Below, one piece after another: positions 20,800-33,570 of a stretch of DNA of 64,000 bases. The DNA lies in contig JASFXZ010000034.1 in the NCBI GenBank assembly GCA_032209605.1, positions 5,139,649-5,203,648 on the forward strand, given 5' to 3'. How positions within the stretch are numbered: position 1 is the first letter of the stretch; every line of letters starts with the position of its first letter. Under the pieces are notes generated by a model that was not told where the DNA came from, searched no databases, and was given only the letters and a program-made list of their open reading frames with translations. Source of the DNA: Mactromeris polynyma. Lineage: Eukaryota; Mollusca; Bivalvia; Venerida; Mactridae. A program made the position numbers and the translations under genes.

Positions 20800-21960
20800 A
20801 ACAGAAACATCAACAATCACAACCTTTGAAACAACAGTTGGTGTATCAGTCTTCTGCAATTAACAAAATGTCAAGGATTGTAACCAACACAATATATTGC
20901 TGAAGAAGTTACATAAGCTGTAAAACCTTGTACCCTACTGTATTTTGTAACAAATATTAGAATGAGCCGCATGTAGCAAAATGGGATTTCTGGCAAAATA
21001 TCTCTATTTTCTGGTTTTCACTATTTCCAAATGAGCAATCTTCAACCTTTCCGAAGGTACCGATTCCATAACATTTTACAAAATACTTTTCATCGCCTTG
21101 ATCTGACATACACATGTTATTTTGCATTCAAACCAGAGAAGAAGTTGAGGCAGATCTCAAAACTGTAAAAATTATCATATACCTTAGTTAATTGTTATGC
21201 ATATTTTTTATTTGATATCGATTGATGCTTATTTCTTACGAACTTCCAAGGTAATTCCTTATAATTATTATATTATTACTTTCCTTTATTTTTACATAAA
21301 GGTTATAACTTTATGGCATAATTATAACAATATCGCAATAAATCACCACAAGCATATAAATCGCTAGAATTGGCTCACATTTGTGTTAGGGGGGGATTTG
21401 GTCAAAATAAGTTGGGTAACAAGTGTGTGAAATTTGGTTGAGGCTCCTTAAGCAATTTCAAACCAAACTCTCCCGACAAGCTCTGAAAACTAATAGTTTT
21501 ATTGCAATTTTTGAGTAAAAGTTACTTTGAACTTCGTTCCATAAGGCTGGATATTGTGGGCAATACATTTTTTTATTGATAATTGTTAAAACTATGTTTA
21601 TATGTCCGTCGTTATATATTATGTAAAATCTTTAATGGAGTCAAAGAACAACAACACCAGATACAAAAAGTATCTAAGTATCGCAAGCAATATGGTAATC
21701 CCCTACCGGCATAAACAGTGAGAATACCATACATACACGTTCTGTTTTAAAGTTAATATTAAAAGGGACAATTTTCATAAGAATTAAGATATGCGATGTA
21801 CATGCAACGCGCAGTTTATCTTATAAGTTTTAAAGTTCATAACTCTATTACATTGACGTGCATTTGGTAGGTATCTAATTCATCTTTCAAATTCATCACA
21901 AACATGCTTGAAAAAATTCAAGTCAGATGATGTTGTACAAGGTTATACTATCAGAATGTT
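20800..21960. other. Gene-free stretch
   Basis: Very AT-rich and without recognisable repeats. It lies upstream, in transcription sense, of the terminal-exon-like fragment, but no exon could be supported. Confidence 0.35.
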
Positions 21961-21964
21961 CGTG

Positions 21965-23230
21965 GCCATCCAGGGACCAGTTATTTCCAGTCGGGAGTAC
22001 TTTTCACTATGGTTTCCGAGGTTGAAGATTTGCCTGCTCCTCTGTAATGATTTCCTCTGTTTTGGACTTTAGTCCGTTCAGGATGATCTTCAACATGACC
22101 TTGCCTTGGTGGCTGATAATGCTTATTGTTTGGTAGTTGTTGCACAGCTGCAGGTTGCCCTTCTTTCAAAGAGTGATGATCAGTGACTGATTTCCTGTCC
22201 GCCGTATTTAGTTGCATTATGTTACCATAACATCGATACTGGTGTCTCCACCTGTATGAATTAGCTCTGCTAGTGCATTGTCGATTCCTGCGTCTCTAGT
22301 CCATTGTCTGCAGCCTCAACTTCTACCCTGCAAATATGTTGGGTTTCCTCAGCTTTGTAGTAAGGGAAAGCATGTACTGCTGGGTCTCATAGTACAGGTA
22401 TCATAGTTGTACAGCAATGAGATGTATTCTGTCCACCTATTAAGGAGTTTCTGTTAGACTCTTACCATCATTGTCTTGTACTGACATGGCTTTTACTTGT
22501 TTCTCTATGGTCGCGTCCTTCACAAATTTGTTTACCATTTTGTTGGTGTTCCTGTATTGACTGTCCTCCTATTATTTCTCTCTCGCCTCTTTCGTACACT
22601 TCTTGATGTTGTTATTGAATACTCGATATTGAGCTACTCACTCTTCTCTTCCCGCATCAACAAACATTAAGGATATCTGCCGTGACCCACGGTTTCTTAC
22701 ACTGGCGTTTCTTTCCAATGAGTGAACTAGCCGTGTTCGTCAATATGGTGTTGGAAAAAGTCACGGAATCCACATTTATCTTCTCTGTCACAAGTGCAGC
22801 AATATGCGCAAATTGTCCTCCTAAAATTGCTACGAAAGTCTGTGCTTCTTCTTGGTCTTTCAGCCTTTCCATATCAAACTTAATCCTTGGGTGGCTTGGC
22901 TTCTTGACCTTCTTCAGACGGAATTAGCAGGGCGTGATGACTTCCTACATCAGCTACTGGGAAGCTACGTGTTTTAGCGATGTTGATTCGCGAGAAAAAG
23001 CGTTTCTTCACCAGGATGTAATCTTATATGGTCGTGATGCTTACCATCTGGACTATGTATAGATTCTGGATGGTCTGTGAAACGCTATGATGTTCGCCAG
23101 AATCAGATTGTTGAATGCTGGGAATTCAATGGTCGTGGAACCCTTCGGTGCTAGCCGTTGTCTTCATCAGACGGTGTTGTGTTGGCACCCTACTTCATCC
23201 ATATGTTAGGGAGACTCGTGGAAGCGGGAG
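21965..23230 (-). pseudogene. Non-LTR retrotransposon relic (endonuclease to RT), RTE/CFDP2-like
   Basis: Minus-strand translation in shifting frames gives typical LINE segments. These are the endonuclease C-terminus (YILVKKRFFSRINIAKTRSF, ADVGSHHALL, about 23010-22920), a linker ending QCKKPWVTADILNVC (about 22665), then LNRWTEYISLLYNYD (about 22445-22390) and a degraded RT fingers region (to about 21970). The set resembles the CFDP2-type RTE/BovB-like LINEs common in molluscs. Many stops and frameshifts make it inactive. The catalytic RT core is not visible. Confidence 0.75.
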
Positions 23231-24960
23231 CGACTAATTCATTCCCGTACAATTATGAACGTACCTACACCCAATAGCATGTATATATAAAACATTTATA
23301 CTACGCAGATCTCTTATCAAAAAAGTTTTCGAAAATAATGAAATATTAGTCAATTAATACAAATACATGTCGTGATACCTTCATACGTATCAATGTCACA
23401 GTTTAAGGATATTGCTTGGAAAATACTGGTACCAGCGACGTGCGAATTTGCGACATGAAACCAGATGTTTTCAGGACATTGCCATGTACATTGCAACTTG
23501 TATTCTATCTTACCGTAGTCGTATCAGTAGATTGGTATAATTATGGTGTTTCTCCTCTGTTGTACACCCAACACTATACCGTTAACACAAAGAAAGCAAA
23601 GACAGGCCCCCAAACTAAACGTCAAAAAATAAAATATGTTTGTACCACTGGCAAAAACAACAATTTTTCGCGAATCCCGGATTTTCAACTTATGCTGTGC
23701 AAATATCAAACCATACCGTGGTAGATCAAAGTTTGACATTATACATGGGTTCATTTTACTATTAAAGTCGCGTTTAAATTGCTTGATCACGTGGCGTGAT
23801 CTAAATGTCAGTTTTTATTCAGTTTTATGTGGATATCACATTTCCATCTACGTCATACTTAACACAGTTTAATAAGTGGAAACGATGTTGTAGATCAAAC
23901 CTTGGTAAAAAATGTTTTCGTCTGTCATGATAACTCACACAACTCACGGTAAAATAACCCAGCTAAACGTCAAATTTATTTGATATATTGGCTTAAAGTT
24001 ACGGCAATTTAGACTATGAGCTATTTTGTGATGTTTTATTGGCGAATATTAATAGCTAAAATTGTAAAATATCAAAGCAAGGAATAATAGCAGAATTTGT
24101 ATGCATTAAATGTCTAAATTGGGACAAATAGCCTCCACTTTATGATAAACGTTTCGGCATAAAATATTTGTTATTCGCCGATTAATTCACATGTTAAGAC
24201 AGCGTATGCCCGTATTGTAAACACATTCACAACGGAGATAGAATGCAAGAAAGCATTAGAAACCAATGAACGCAGCGTGGTCAATAAAAAACTTGGCAGA
24301 GTTCCAAGTGTGTAAACGAAAGATTTTCGTATGTTCTGACAATGAGGGGTGAGTGATAATGTGCTTCCATCATAACCTTATATTGCTTACATTGTATTAC
24401 ACTTCCATAGACCAATGAATGCAGTCTTATATAGGTTTAAAATAAACAGATTTACAAAATTATGTAACTCAAAACTAATTGTCTGTGTAGCATTCAGCTA
24501 ACGTGCATCTCTAAAATCTACATTAAGTTAAACCATTGAAGCATTTTAAGTAAAACATATTATTTTTTAGAATTATTATCCTAGATCATAAATATGTGAA
24601 AATCGGTGCTAAATGCTTTCATACGGATACACTCTACAACACTGTATTGTCACTTTTCTTACATATTACCCAAAACCTAGTCCAGCCACAGACGTCACAT
24701 CTCTATACTGTCGCTGTTACGAAGACGCGTGTAAAACTCGGAGTACAGAGACACGTATGCGGGGCTACCCAAAACCATATATATAAATAAGCACTTCCAG
24801 GAAACTTTTCAGAACAGTTACAATGCAATGTTTGTAGAGTACGTCTGTATGAAGGCATTAACATGTCATTTTCTAAAAATTATTTCTTCACACATTTTGA
24901 TAGAAAAAACTGCCTTTAATACATGTACGTTCAACAACATTCTTATAATTAGTGATGTAT
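23231..24960. other. Gene-free stretch
   Basis: Small open frames of 60-100 codons (for example 23416-23724) have no motif or homology I recognise and no coding-like composition. No repeats stand out. Confidence 0.35.
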
Positions 24961-24965
24961 TCTAT

Positions 24966-25090
24966 TGTGACCTTGTAGCACAGTCGGTATGGTAGCAGAC
25001 GTAAATAAGTTTGTACATACTTATGGTAAGGATTCGTGCCCCATATACGGCCGAAAGTGAGGAGAAAATAACATGAACACTATATAAAGT
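24966..25090 (+). mobile_element. Degraded SINE-like fragment
   Basis: TTGTAGCACAGTCGGTATGG is A-box-like and GGATTCGTGCCCC is B-box-like, about 55 bases apart. The tail (GCCGAAAGTGAGGAG) is not shared clearly with other copies here. Weakly supported. Confidence 0.35.
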
Positions 25091-26900
25091 GAAAGAATTG
25101 CACAGGGGAAAGGGAAATTTAACATACATCTAAAACACAAATAGAAATAATAACCATACTGCGATTTACAGTCTGTCAGGAAATGTCAGTAAAAATGCTG
25201 GGGGTTATACACTTATTGTAACAGTATCTGTCATCAGTTTCATTTAATGTTTATTAACTAGATGGCGTGTCATTTTTCCATTCCGATTAATTACATGTAG
25301 AACTGTTTGTATTCTTAAATATTTAAAACGAATCAGATACAATTCCTTTTAATCACCTCACCCAGTTGATACTTCTACTTCGGATTCGCTGCAGACGTTA
25401 TAAAATATGTCACCGGGTCAAGTATCTGACGTCATTCAGTATATACATGTTCAGTGAGTCTCTCTGACTCGAATCGCGATCAAGTTTGAGGAATCTAGCC
25501 AATGTTGATTGATTTAGGACTGAGCTATTGGAAAAAAGATAAATATGTTGAGTCAATTTACTGTGTACACTGATGAGTATTGATGTCATCTGAAACACGA
25601 ATCGTTAGAGATGGAATAAACTTACTGAACTGAATAGGTAGTTTGGGATAATTGTGTTGGACATGCGTAGTAGATTTGTCATAACTTGCATGGTAACGGT
25701 AAATTTTATCATATTTATGTTTGAGTTTGCTGCAGCGTTCATGAGCATTCTTAAAAGTTGATGCATCAAAAGTTAGCGATGTGGATATTTTTTATCATTA
25801 CTCGTTTTGTGAATTGTGAACAAGCAGCGTAAGGCCTTATGAATTTCATTTTGGGTTTTCGGCTCATTTGCATATTATATGCACACTGTGCCATATGATA
25901 TTTATAGTCCAGTCATTCTACGTCAAAAAAGGTCAAACCTTCAAATAATTGCAACAGAAATGATTTTCACTGTTTATAAAAGTTAAATCTATGTAGAACA
26001 ACATATCAAAAGTCTAACCAAAATCTAAATTGCGGAAGTACTTCAAATTCGTCCGTTTTAACACCACGGGATTTTTACTAAAACTTTTTTTGAGTCATAT
26101 AAAATAAGACAAGATGAACATTTGTGGAATGAAATACACCTGAAAACTTCTCCACAGCAGAAGATTTATACGTAGACTTCATTTATGGTGTATTTATGAA
26201 GAACAATGCCTAATTAGAACGAAAACAAAGTGATATCTGTATAATTTAAGTGATAGAAATTACCCCACCCACTAAGATATACAAGCTTCAATTAATGAAG
26301 TCACTAGAAATATTCTTTCAATTAACTTAACTCCAAACATTATTAACCTTATTTTAAGTAAAAACAAAAGTATATTAGATCTTTGTGTATTCAAATATGA
26401 TAAACATCTTATTGTATTGACATTACTACAAAAGTAGGATATCAACATAATGTACATAAATCTAAATTTTACGAACAAAATAAGGCCTACTGATAAAATC
26501 TTGAAATAGCAATGAAGTATAACCAACCATTACAATCACAGGAATGACAATAAACTACATTATGTTGCTATTGTTAATAAATTTGTTCCCAGAAGATTAT
26601 AGTTCATAGTAATATTACCCCACCTACTCTCATATACAAGCAAACCATTTCGAATCTGTCAGTCTACACAGATACATGGGGCACGTGAAAACAATAAGTG
26701 AATATTTTTGAAAAAACAACACACCTGATATAAAAATAACAGATGTTCTATACTGAAAATGCTTTGTGTGATTTCAATCGTCCGCATTATTTATAATACG
26801 CGTTACCAGTATGAATAACGGACCAAAGAGCCAGCTTCCAGACGACTTTGGCGAAGAAGTCGTCGTCTGTTCATTCAATTCGCCAATTTTCGAAAGTTGA
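25091..26900. other. Gene-free stretch
   Basis: AT-rich. TTACCCCACC and ATATACAAGC occur together near 26261 and again near 26616 as a short direct repeat about 350 bp apart. No genes recognised. Confidence 0.3.
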
Positions 26901-26904
26901 GCGG

Positions 26905-27105
26905 AAAAAATCTACGTAAACTTCTTAGGCATGTCGATGTCCGAAAGGCATTCATGGTATAAACATATCTAATATCGGGCAGCTTGGGGATAACCCGATA
27001 ATAGGTATGTTTATACAATGAATGCCTTTCGGACGTCTCGCTTGATTACACGAAGGCCCAATGAGTTTAATAACATGCCCAAGAAATTTACGTTGATTTT
27101 TTCAT
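26905..27105. mobile_element. Nested inverted-repeat (foldback) MITE
   Basis: The inner arms 26939-26979 and 26994-27034 (GTCCGAAAGGCATTCATGG against its complement) pair over about 41 bp with a 14-base loop. The outer arms AAAAAATCTACGTAAACTTC (26905) and its diverged complement near 27071-27102 enclose them. It is non-coding and most simply a short transposon of the foldback type. Confidence 0.75.
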
Positions 27106-28060
27106 TATTGACCGACAAACAGCCACAAAAAAACACATGTGTGAGAAGTTAAGCTCCGCCTGTCGCTATATTTTGTAAAGCGATATCTGATTGGATAAGC
27201 GACTACTGCTGACCAATGAGCGCTTAGCTTTGCAATGGATTTCGATGACAGGTGACATAGATGACAAGTTAAGCCTGTCAAAATTGATCAAACGGACGAC
27301 CAGTGAAAGGTGCTACATTGTATATTGAAATGGATGAGTAATTTTAATTGCGCAATTAGGGCGATTTCTTTGCGATTGTTCACCGTGAACGCTGTCTAGA
27401 AATTTATTGAATATTTCTACTTTCGTTTTCTATATTGACTCGCTGATATTTTCTTTTACGTCTGTCGCGTCATATGATGTATACTCATACTTGATATTGA
27501 TGCTAATTCTAAAACGCCGGTTATAGATTTTATTTGCATTGAATTTCGTGGGTAAATATTTTTCATTATTGCATAATTTGACAATTTTTTAGTGTAACAT
27601 AACATGTCAGGTCAGTTTCTTACAAGGTTACTGTTGGTAAACGGGCCATAACAGTAAAGGTTTCTACTTTACTTTCGAGACTTTTGTCACTTTGATGGAC
27701 TATCAAAACAAAAAATACACATAATCACATGACTAAATCAAATATTATAGTAAGCACACGATAGTTTTCTTTAGTTTCTAACTAGAAACATGCTAACTAA
27801 CTTATTATCATGGATTTATATGTGAAACATCAACTGACAAGAAGATATGCACATTGTATAACACTGTATGTTTCACACTATCAAGCATTATTAATTAAAA
27901 GACCCAGTGTTTTAAGGGAAAATAATGAAGCCTGATCAGAATTGATAGGACGACCACAATTGTTACGTTTCTTCATTATAAAATGCCACTGGTATGTCTT
28001 TATTTGCTCCAAGGTTTACACTACATTGCTGAATGGTGATCATGAACACATCTCAACCTA
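27106..28060. other. Gene-free stretch
   Basis: No exon or repeat structure was supportable. Confidence 0.3.
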
Positions 28061-28067
28061 TACAACT

Positions 28068-28190
28068 CCTGGGGGGCGTTTCATCAACGGTCGCATCGCT
28101 AATCGCAGCTGATAATCGCAAAATCGCAGACAAAAATATTAGCGACTGGGTTCTTCCACTCGCAAACCACTGTATTCATCGCAAAAATGA
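28068..28190. repeat. ATCGCA-rich segment, transposon-end-like
   Basis: GGGGGGCGTTTCATCAACGG is followed by five or so ATCGCA/ATCGCT words within about 110 bp. GTTTCATCAA also occurs near 37870. This looks like an element end, but no partner end was found. Confidence 0.35.
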
Positions 28191-30100
28191 CTGATGTTTT
28201 ATGAACTGTTGTTTTCCCGGTCTTATGTATGTAGCGTTCTCTGTCGACACTTACGCTCTCTTGTAATATGACCACATTTTATATGTTGCGCGGTTAGTTC
28301 TCTTTAGACAATTACACATGGTTGTGATGTATGTGTAAACATGTCTACATTTGTATTTACATAAATGTGTAAGTTTCTCATTCTTCATTTATATACATGT
28401 TGATCGAACTGAAATAGTTCTATCGCAGAAACATGTAAGTAATAGTAATAATATAAAATTATATTTTTTTTTTTCCCTAAGTAAGCCGTATATTTCTCCA
28501 ATGTATAATTAAGACATGAATTATGACATTGCATAACTAATGACAAAATACTTACTGGAATTGGAATTACACTACAATTGTTAATGTTAAAGATGTCTTA
28601 ACCAATGTAGCAACAATACAGGAAATACGGCCAGTTCTAATAATGGACAAAATGCATCTTTAATAAACATAAGGTGGCTGATCTAGGAGTTAAAATTTAC
28701 GGACCGTCTTCATATTTTTGTGGTAAAGCAGTATATATAGATAAAAAGTGAATGATGAAGTCGAGCATAAGGTTTAAATCTTAACCTCTATTTGACATTT
28801 ACAATTGCTTTTAAATTTTGACTTTGGCCTATCTAGAAACAAATCTTTCTATGTATTGTCAAGAGATAGTCATTAACGCTATTAAGTGATATGAAACATC
28901 TCAGTCAACCCGGATTCTTGTAGGATATAAATTACATATACATAGTAAATACTTGAATGCACACTCTGAAACACGGAAACACACTCTGATGCACATGCTT
29001 GTATCCTGTTGATAACTCGCACCAACTTGGTCTTGATTGCAATCTGTATCTGGTGTAAATTGAAATTTAATTACTTCGGAAATCAGCTAAGTATTATAAA
29101 TGCTTACGTGGTTATACTCATGATTTATCAGAATAACAGGAAACAGATTCGATCTGACATGGACGAGTTCCAGAAATCCCCTCCATATTACTTGGTAAAA
29201 TATTTTTATAAGCGAGTATAGCAGTTATGTGTAAAATTATTATGAGTGTATTTTGCTTTTGAATTAGGTGCATGCGTTCATGTTTCAATGTGCTTTTTGA
29301 ACGGCTGTGCACTTAGTATGTGTCTATTCATACTCGAGTTATTTATTCATTGTTATATACATTGCGTCAGCAGTGATGTACAGTAACGACAGTTCGGATA
29401 CTACGTCTCATATCCATCACATACCTTGCAACAGTCTTTACATATGCTAGCTCACTTCGATGAAAAGCTTCGTTAATATTTATGCCAAACATACTAGTAA
29501 TACTTATACAGGCAAACCTAAGCAACAAAAAAACTTAGGCTACTAACTTGTCCTACAGGTACGGATTTGAACGCGAAGCTTAGCTCAAACATTCTTTCAC
29601 ATATTCATTGATAACATCACGTAGAGTATTACATCGTGTCAATATCAGTGCCAAAACATTCGACGAAAATGTTTTTTTAACTTGTAAATCACGCACTTGG
29701 CTATGCTCTTTATCAGGTCCGCGCGTTAAAGAAAGGATCGCGGCGGCTAGCACAAGAGTGTACGACATAAATCATATTAAGAATACCTAAACATGCATAC
29801 AGGCTTGAAAGCTATTAAAAACACACCACTCTTTACTGCAATAAAACATTTACACTAATTGTCTTGTAAGAAATATAGTGTCCACGAGTTGATGGTGACT
29901 AGTGAAGCTAGTATGGTATAATAAAAAAGACACACACGTTGTTCTCGGAAAGAGTTGCATTCCCCTCCATAAATTCAGAAGCTCTCTAGAGTAAGGAATA
30001 CAGAATAGCAAAACGCGTTAAAGGGTGAGATTTTTTTATTGCAAAATGCGTTGAACATAAATCACGTCTAAATGCTATCTAACGTGGGTTATATGTGTCT
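28191..30100. other. Gene-free stretch
   Basis: AT-rich. Short open frames (60-70 codons) on both strands overlap each other and have no recognisable product. Confidence 0.3.
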
Positions 30101-30107
30101 GACATAT

Positions 30108-30350
30108 AGTCTCCCGTCGCCAAGTGGTTTAGGCATCCACCTTGGGAGCGGGAGGTCGAAGGTTCAAATCCCGGTAGGGGTCCGTTCTGATTTGACCGGT
30201 TGGTGAGCCGCCAGCTAGTTAAATAATGGTTACCGTGCGCCTACCTGCCTGATCAGCCCATGAGTTATGTCTGTCCCTTTCGCTATTTTCTCACTGGAAA
30301 CACACTTCTAGCATTCTTACCACAAGACAAACAATGTGTGTTAAATTGAA
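30108..30350 (+). mobile_element. tRNA-derived SINE (Leu/Ser-like head)
   Basis: The head GTCGCCAAGTGGTTTAGGCA gives an A box and AAGGTTCAAATCCC a B box 48 bases on. The T-arm stem does not pair well, so it is not a working tRNA. The body is GTGAGCCGCCAGC to TTTCTCACTGG, and the tail is GTTAAATTGAAATGG. Confidence 0.7.
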
Positions 30351-32095
30351 ATGGCATTACACAATCGAACTAGATATAGTGGAGACTCACATATTTTAAT
30401 AGAGTCTTTGCGATTGTCTTCTTTATTTCATTCGGATTGCAATAAATGCGTCTACATTATTTATGTAAATTTGCCATGGTTTTGTAGTTATAGTGTCATT
30501 TCGGTTTCTACTTGCTACATTTACACCAGAACTTCCCTTGGCTCGGAATTATACGAAGTTTTTGTCGTCCTCGAGTGCCGACTGGCAGATACAATATATC
30601 TTGCACATACAACACATCAGTATTTTATTACATGATACGAGCTTGGTATATTTTGTGGCTTAACAATGATTATAATTAATTATATCATGGTTCAGATAAA
30701 CATACATCAGAAAACTGCATTTTCCAAATTTCTTCCAATTGTTCCAAATTTTTGGCACATGCCCGCTTCTGTAGGATAATAATTTGACAAAGTAGAATTC
30801 AAGGTCACGAAATTAATTTTGTTCTTAAACGTTAAAATGGCACATATTTGCGATTTATGTATTGAATTTATTCTTAGGTAAGATAATATTTGCTTTTTAT
30901 CATAAACTTTAACAGTTTAAACGAAAAAATATGGCATTGAAAAAATATTAAAAAATCGCTTAAATATGGATTGATAACAATGTAATTTGCAAAGGAATGA
31001 CTATCACATACATGTTATGTACGTTTGACTTCATATATTATTGGAATTATAATACTTACCTCATTGTCAGCAGTATTTATGATGATTTAAACATTGTTTA
31101 CAATTCTGTACAGACGAATTCATCTTGATCAATAGGCGTTTGCGAAAACTATTCTAAGTATGGTGTACATTACGCGCCATTTCGTTCACATGGTATTTTA
31201 TATATTTCTTTTTCTTTCTTTTTTCACTTTCTGCATCAAAGATTTTGTTAGACTTTTGATATGTTCTTTATACAGTATTATTCTAACGAATGTACTTCAA
31301 AACATTTCTGTTGCAATTATTTGAGGGTTAAATTTATATTGACTGGACTATTAAGGATGCTCAATAAATATGAAGAAATCATAAAAACAAAAACAGAAGA
31401 AATGTCAGTTTATCGAGTCCGGTTTAAACATAGTTTGTGTGTTTACTTCCGTTGGGAAAAATGACTTTAAAGCAATAATAATAATTATATCTTTATTTCG
31501 TGTCGATATCACAATTAGCTACAAGTGTAACTTTTACAATATGGTCTCCAAACAACAACAATGTAAGAAATCAACATTAAACAATATCAGCACATCTACA
31601 CATGTTCATACATACAATTTAACATAATTATAATGATAAATGAGATCATCAAAGGCTACACAAGTTACGATGATCTGAAAATAATATATCACAAATGAGT
31701 AGAGCTATGTAGAATTGTGGTTGAAAATAATTATATCATGAAAGTCAGTGGGCATTTTATTATATGAGAATTTATGCAGTATAGTTGCTGAGAAAAAAAA
31801 TACATCCCTTTTCAAATGATAGCCAATCTAATGCAATGAATAAGGGTAACAATACCGAGTTAAGTTAAAATTTTCTTCTTGGACACGAGCCGAATCTTAA
31901 CACAGACGCCGACTTTCAAACAGTGTATCTGTTGCCTAGAAGTATATCTATTTTTGAGTAATCACTAGCAGTGTACATTGTGTATAGACCACAAATATCA
32001 TTTCGAGTGACCTTCAAATACATAGTACCCTACTGGAATCAAAGCGCTGAAAGCGTTGGAAGACTGTCGGCTTGATCATCTGTAAATGAGTGGCT
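30351..32095. other. Gene-free stretch
   Basis: AT-rich with no recognisable genes. A small frame (30351-30635, 94 codons) has no motif and I do not call it. Confidence 0.3.
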
Positions 32096-32099
32096 AGAC

Positions 32100-32256
32100 T
32101 AGTTTTTGTTATAACTTACTGTTGCAATTCCCAGGCTACATATATATTCTCAATACCTTATATATCAGAGAATTTTTGTTATAATTCACTGTGGTTATTT
32201 CCAAGTTACATATATACTCAATACTTTAAATATCAAAGAAGTTTTTGTTATAATGT
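32100..32256. repeat. Short tandem repeat of about 68 bp, 2.3 copies
   Basis: TTTTTGTTATAACTTACTGT, TTTTTGTTATAATTCACTGT and TTTTTGTTATAATG mark successive unit starts. Each is followed by a TACATATATA block. The copies are clearly diverged. Confidence 0.7.
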
Positions 32257-32654
32257 CATACTTCATAATTATATATTCATACGCTACCGTGTATTAGGAG
32301 CGTCTCCAGAAAATATTCCCCATGTACCTCTCCCTATTTTATCTTGCCATCTCATATATTTAAAAGATAATGATTTTATTTAATTTCTCATTTTAAACAT
32401 AGACACTTAATTTCGTCATAAGTTTTGCGTAAATAAATAAATCAATCAATTAGCAATTTCGGAAAATAATAGCGATGGTGACCGATAAGTCTTTTTATGC
32501 TATACCATTTCCGTTTTACATGCCTATTAGGCTAACTTTGGCTTATAACATTTTGTCATAACTTACGTTAAACAATTATCTATGTCAATGTTATCGTTAC
32601 ATGATATAATATGACCTTAGCAAAAGTTGAATTCAAGTATTGAACTGTACTAAA

Positions 32655-33028
32655 CGGGGAGTATCACGTGGTATCCATAGTACATGTGCCGTACAAGATG
32701 GCGAAATATTCCGACGGTTCGACCCGAAAATTTGATGTGTTTGGATGGTTACCAATAAGGTAGGATCTTTAGAATAGGCGCAGAGTACCCGCATTGTACC
32801 ACAAGTTACTCACGGGCTTTTCGTTATAACCCGGTGATGAAGTGTAGTGGTTTTACAGACAACACATCATATAGAAGAGATGTTCTTAGTATGAACATTT
32901 TCATATTAGAAAGAGAAAATAAGGTTTCACGCCAACAACAGGTTCATTGAAAATATCGTTTGGACAGTGTACACTTTTCCGCCATCTTTTACGGCACATG
33001 TACTATGGAGACCACGTGATACTCCCCG
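32655..33028. mobile_element. MITE with about 50-bp inverted ends carrying CACGTG
   Basis: CGGGGAGTATCACGTGGT (32655) and ACCACGTGATACTCCCCG (33028 end) are inverted repeats. The arms extend about 50 bp through CCATAGTACATGTGCCGTA and GATGGCG. It is 374 bp and non-coding. No obvious target-site duplication. Confidence 0.8.
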
Positions 33029-33570
33029 GTGTGTACTTCAAGTCATAATTACTACAATTTAATCAGCTACAAAACAAGCTGGAAATATCCATATATATGT
33101 TATATATATGTTATATATTGGACAGACAAACCAATCGACATGGTGATTCTAGTATTCACCTTGATAAACAATGTTTGAGGGAGTATGAATACAAGGCATA
33201 AAGTACTACTAAGACCATTATTTTGTAAAACTTATTTAATTTAACTTCTAACTATTTAGTAATGCAGTCTAGGAAGCAGTCATCAAGAGTTAACGATTGA
33301 CACTACAATTCATATATTGTATAAAATAATGTTTCGTACTATCATCATCAATTTCATAAATTATAAGTGACAAATTAACTAAAGTTCAATATATGTAGAC
33401 TAGAGACATTATTCTTTGAAAACTTTGGGTAAACTGACAAAACAATTCATATTCAGGGTAAAACCAGTAAAATTGTGCTTGGCTCACGACGACCATTGAA
33501 TCCTATTCCCTACAGTATGACAAACATTCACAGCTACATTTTATTGCATTAATTTTGTAATTATAATACA
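33029..33570. other. Gene-free spacer
   Basis: AT-rich, including a short TATATATGTTATATA run near 33090. Nothing further seen. Confidence 0.3.

Noticed and set aside
23416..23872. Three overlapping 78-102 codon frames
   Set aside because: They overlap on both strands, with AT-rich composition and no recognisable domain.
30108..30190. Functional tRNA gene
   Set aside because: A and B boxes are present, but the T and acceptor stems do not pair and a SINE body follows.
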